Shown here: positions 22,446 through 24,494 of the stretch, one piece after another | How positions within the stretch are numbered: position 1 is the first letter of the stretch | How the letters are laid out: each line of letters starts with the position of its first letter | Assembly: GCA_016302405.1 (NCBI GenBank) | Contig: JAEDNR010000018.1 | Coordinates: forward strand, 1 to 24,494 | Length of the DNA: 24,494 bases | Origin: Oscillospiraceae bacterium | GTDB taxonomy: Bacteria > Bacillota > Clostridia > Oscillospirales > Oscillospiraceae | Reading direction: 5' to 3' | Notes under the pieces: model-generated | Databases searched by the model: none | What the model saw: the letters and a program-made list of their open reading frames with translations, nothing else | What the model was told of the DNA's origin: nothing | Translations under genes and position numbers: made by a program

Positions 22446-23292
22446 GAGACGGTTTTCCATTCAGGCGGTTGCCGCCCTCCTGAGTAACGCCAATCTGAAA
22501 GGCTTCTTTACCGGAAAAATCTATCAGGGGGCAGGAAAAACCGTTTGCGTTCCCGGCCTGAACTGCTATTCCTGTCCCGGCGCCGTGGGCGCCTGCCCCA
22601 TCGGAAGTCTGCAGGGCTTCCTGTCGGGGCTCAAGTTCCGGTTTCCATATTATGTCCTGGGCTTTCTGATTTTCTTTGGCGCTTTGCTGGGAAGAGCCGT
22701 CTGCGGCTTTTTGTGCCCCTTTGGCTTCTTTCAGGAGCTGCTCCATAAGATTCCCTTTCCCATAAAGAAAACCAGTTTTGCCGGAGACCGCCAGCTGCGG
22801 TGGGTGAAATATGCCGTATTGATTTTGCTGGTTGTGATCCTCCCCCTGTGCTTCGCGCTGACCCCGTTCTTCTGCAAATACCTCTGCCCTGCCGGGACCC
22901 TTTCGGGTATCCTGCTAGCGGTGCGCGACGGTATGCTCCGGGCGCAGCTGGGCGGAATCTTCCTGTGGAAGATTCTTGTATTGGCGGCGGCGATTGTGGG
23001 CTGTCTGATTGTTTTTCGGCCGTTCTGCAAATACCTGTGCCCCCTGGGGGCCGTCTACGGCTTCTTTAACCGGATTGCCCTGTACCGGATGGATCTGGAC
23101 ACCGGCAAATGCGTAGCCTGCGGCAAGTGCAAAAAGGTCTGCCAGATGGGGGTGGACCCCGTAAAGGAATGCAACAGCGCCGAGTGCATCCGCTGCGGCG
23201 ACTGTGTAAGGGCCTGTCCCGTCAATGCCATCCATATGGGCATCAAGCACACGGAAGCCAAGAATCCCAGCGAAAAAACCACCGCGTTATAG
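22438..23292 (+). CDS. Membrane 4Fe-4S binding protein (NapH/MauN-like)
   Basis: Polytopic iron-sulfur protein of about 284 residues. The N-terminal part has a conserved GLNCYSCPGAVGACPIGSLQ. Several transmembrane helices follow, interrupted by three C-x3-CP motifs (CGFLCPFG, CKYLCPAG, CKYLCPLGAVYG). The C-terminal domain has two 4Fe-4S clusters (CVACGKCKKVC and CIRCGDCVRACP). This is the architecture of NapH/NosR-type electron-transfer proteins. The start is uncertain: TTG at 22438 (GGAG 10 nt upstream) is preferred, while GTG at 22429 lies almost on that site. It overlaps the CXXC peptide gene. Likely role: passing electrons across or along the membrane to the thioredoxin lipoprotein, an inference from context. 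A terminator follows. Confidence 0.9.
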   Translation: MDKRRFSIQAVAALLSNANLKGFFTGKIYQGAGKTVCVPGLNCYSCPGAVGACPIGSLQGFLSGLKFRFPYYVLGFLIFFGALLGRAVCGFLCPFGFFQELLHKIPFPIKKTSFAGDRQLRWVKYAVLILLVVILPLCFALTPFFCKYLCPAGTLSGILLAVRDGMLRAQLGGIFLWKILVLAAAIVGCLIVFRPFCKYLCPLGAVYGFFNRIALYRMDLDTGKCVACGKCKKVCQMGVDPVKECNSAECIRCGDCVRACPVNAIHMGIKHTEAKNPSEKTTAL

Positions 23293-23294
23293 AG

Positions 23295-23322
23295 GCCGGG
23301 ATTTCCCCCGGCTTTCTTTTTT
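23295..23322 (+). terminator. Terminator of the redox operon
   Basis: Stem GCCGGG (23295-23300) / CCCGGC (23307-23312), loop ATTTCC, followed by TTTCTTTTTT. It begins 2 bases after the stop codon. Confidence 0.9.
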
Positions 23323-23412
23323 GAGGCTGTTTTTCTTTCGGGACGAAAAAAGAAATTCTCCGCTTTTCACGAAAATGGCATGGAAATTTTGTGATTTTTT
23401 CTGAATTTCTCC

Positions 23413-23441
23413 TTGACAAATGGGTACAAAGGTGGTAAGAT
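23413..23441 (+). promoter_or_regulatory. Strong promoter of the S10 operon
   Basis: A perfect TTGACA (23413-23418) and TAAGAT (23436-23441) are separated by 17 bp. The 70 bases upstream are rich in A and T tracts (for example 23393-23400), resembling an UP element. Start expected near 23448, about 270 nt before rpsJ. Confidence 0.88.
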
Positions 23442-23447
23442 ATTCGA

Positions 23448-23700
23448 GCGTGCGCAGGGGAAAACTGCGCTATGCAAATGCGATGATGCGGGAGATTGCG
23501 TCTTATGGCGGTAACTTCCGCGGAGTATGTCCGGTCATCGGGCGGCTGAACGGCTTCTGTCGGCGCTGGTGTATATCGCCAGGCGGGAAGAATGGTCGGC
23601 GCATGTCGGCTATTTTTCTTGCCCCGGAGTGATACACGCGGCGGCGCGGACAGAACCGCTCGACCGTACCCAGCCATCCCAAGCAAACTGAGTACGTTTT
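23448..23700 (+). promoter_or_regulatory. Long structured leader upstream of rpsJ
   Basis: This non-coding leader contains a 5' hairpin (GCGCAG..CTGCGC, near 23453-23472) and a long arm. In the long arm GTGTAT (23569-23574) pairs with ATACAC (23632-23637), and inside it GGCGGGAAGAAT (23582-23593) pairs, with some G-U pairs, with ATTTTTCTTGCC (23612-23623). The second strand is T-rich. It may be an autoregulatory ribosomal-protein leader; L4 regulates the S10 operon in gammaproteobacteria, but I do not recognise this structure as a named family. An open frame at 23420-23632 has no ribosome-binding site. Confidence 0.5.
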
Positions 23701-23718
23701 TCAAGGAGGAAAACAAAC

Positions 23719-24030
23719 ATGGCAAACCAGCAAATGATCCGTATCCGGCTGAAGGCTTATGACCATCAACTCATCGACTCCAGCGCAGCCAAGATCGTGG
23801 AGACCGCTAAGCGCAACGGCGCCCAGGTTTCCGGCCCCATCCCCCTTCCCACCAAGAAGGAGATCGTCACCATCCTCCGCTCCCCCCATGTCAACAAGGA
23901 CAGCCGGGAGCAGTTTGAGCGCAGAACCCACAAGAGACTGATCGATATCCTCAACCCCAGCCAGAAGACCATCGAGGCTCTGATGAGCCTGGACCTCCCC
24001 GCCGGTGTTGAGATTGAGATAAAGCTGTAA
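23719..24030 (+). CDS. rpsJ: 30S ribosomal protein S10
   Basis: 103-residue S10, a 30S head protein that also acts as NusE in antitermination complexes. MIRIRLKAYDHQLIDSSAAK is the conserved N-terminus, followed by GPIPLPTKKEIVTILRSPHV, NKDSREQFERRTHKRLIDI and the terminal AGVEIEIKL. AAGGAGG lies at 23704-23710 with ideal spacing. It is the first gene of the S10 ribosomal-protein operon; tuf, sometimes directly upstream of rpsJ, is 22 kb away in this window. Confidence 0.98.
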   Translation: MANQQMIRIRLKAYDHQLIDSSAAKIVETAKRNGAQVSGPIPLPTKKEIVTILRSPHVNKDSREQFERRTHKRLIDILNPSQKTIEALMSLDLPAGVEIEIKL

Positions 24031-24047
24031 TCGCATCGCGATCACAG

Positions 24048-24112
24048 CTGCCCGCACTGTCTGGCATCGGGCGGACGGGTCAAGTTGGCGGACCGTCCCA
24101 ATGCGGCTGTCA
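24048..24112 (+). other. Structured spacer between rpsJ and rplC
   Basis: The 114-nt spacer is long for an S10 operon junction and can fold. CAGC..CGCA (from about 24045) pairs with TGCG..GCTG near 24101-24109, enclosing GGACGG (near 24072) with CCGTCC (near 24091). No T tract follows, so it is not a standard terminator. It may tune rplC translation or processing; this is inference from pairing by eye. Confidence 0.35.
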
Positions 24113-24144
24113 ACCAATAACCTATTAAAAAGGAGAAACCAATC

Positions 24145-24494
24145 ATGCAGAAAGCAATCATCGGCAAAAAAGTGGGCATGACCCAGATCTTCGATGAGAG
24201 CGGCAAAGTGATCCCTGTGACCGTCGTGGAAGCAGGCCCCTGTGTCGTGACCCAGAAGAAGACTGTGGAGACTGACGGCTACACCGCCGTTCAGCTCGGC
24301 TTCGGCGACGTGAAGGAGTCCAAGCTGTCCAAGCCCGAGGCGGGCCACCTGAAGAAGGCTGGCGTTGCCCCCAAGAAGTATCTGAAGGAGTTCAAGCTGG
24401 AGAAGGCCGCCGAAATGAACGTCGGCGATGTCGTGAAGGCTGACACCTTCGCCGCCGGCGACAAGATCGATGTCACCGGCATCAGCAAGGGCCA
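24145..24494 (+). CDS. rplC: 50S ribosomal protein L3, 3'-truncated by the window edge
   Basis: The first 116 codons of L3, an early assembly protein near the peptidyl-transferase centre. MQKAIIGKKVGMTQIFDESG is the conserved N-terminus, followed by VIPVTVVEAGPCVVTQKKT and YTAVQLGFGD. Full family length is about 205-215 residues, so nearly half lies beyond the window. AAAGGAG precedes the ATG at good spacing. Codon use is again of the highly expressed type (gct, aag, C-ending codons), as in tuf. Confidence 0.98.
   Translation, partial: MQKAIIGKKVGMTQIFDESGKVIPVTVVEAGPCVVTQKKTVETDGYTAVQLGFGDVKESKLSKPEAGHLKKAGVAPKKYLKEFKLEKAAEMNVGDVVKADTFAAGDKIDVTGISKG

Noticed and set aside
23420..23632. A 70-codon open frame in the S10 leader
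   Set aside because: Its start lies inside the promoter spacer, upstream of the predicted transcription start, it has no ribosome-binding site, and the region is better explained as structured RNA.

Overview
The window is about 24.5 kb of GC-rich DNA (roughly 60% by eye) from a bacterial chromosome. Gene content and order point to a GC-rich Clostridia member of the Oscillospiraceae/Ruminococcaceae type. The evidence is the Firmicute operon yicC-remA-gmk-rpoZ-priA-def-fmt-rsmB-rlmN-stp-prkC-rsgA, the cdaA-cdaR pair, the Clostridia-typical DUF3343/desulfurase pair, and a CD1871A-like redox module. The taxon is an inference. No phage, plasmid, CRISPR or tRNA genes are visible.

Layout. (1) 1-1206: 3' part of tuf (EF-Tu) and its terminator. 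(2) 1207-1743: an orphan-looking promoter, a degenerate palindromic repeat (copy 1) and the 3' remnant of a P-II-like gene. (3) 1746-2224, minus strand: rnpB (RNase P RNA) with an enlarged P10/P11-side region, its own promoter, and a terminator shared with the P-II remnant. (4) 2265-5087: a divergent promoter, repeat copy 2 in the leader, then murD-ispD-ispF (peptidoglycan precursor and MEP isoprenoid synthesis, feeding cell-wall lipid carriers). (5) 5088-5685: a non-coding gap filled by the longest repeat copy (copy 3) and two strong hairpins. (6) 5686-7043: DUF3343 protein and a class V aminotransferase/cysteine desulfurase. (7) 7137-9340: promoter, cdaA, cdaR (c-di-AMP synthesis and its regulator). 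(8) 9411-21433: a nearly gap-free run of twelve genes for RNA turnover, nucleotide supply, transcription, replication restart, formyl-Met processing, rRNA methylation, Ser/Thr phospho-signalling and ribosome assembly. (9) 21434-21735: gap with repeat copy 4. (10) 21742-23322: thioredoxin lipoprotein, 45-residue CXXC membrane peptide, membrane 4Fe-4S protein, and a terminator. (11) 23413-24494: strong promoter, a long structured leader, rpsJ and the start of rplC, which is the head of the S10 ribosomal-protein operon.

Together the genes form a core growth neighbourhood: translation machinery at both ends and envelope precursor synthesis, c-di-AMP and PASTA-kinase signalling in the middle. The accessory signal lies in the gaps between operons. 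Three of the four large gaps, plus the murD leader, hold copies of one palindromic MITE-like repeat family. One copy appears to have replaced the front half of a P-II-like gene. The most interesting items are this repeat family and the gene remnant, the enlarged rnpB, a hairpin that can mask the ribosome-binding site of the DUF3343 gene, the three-gene redox module with its tiny CXXC peptide, and the structured leader in front of rpsJ.
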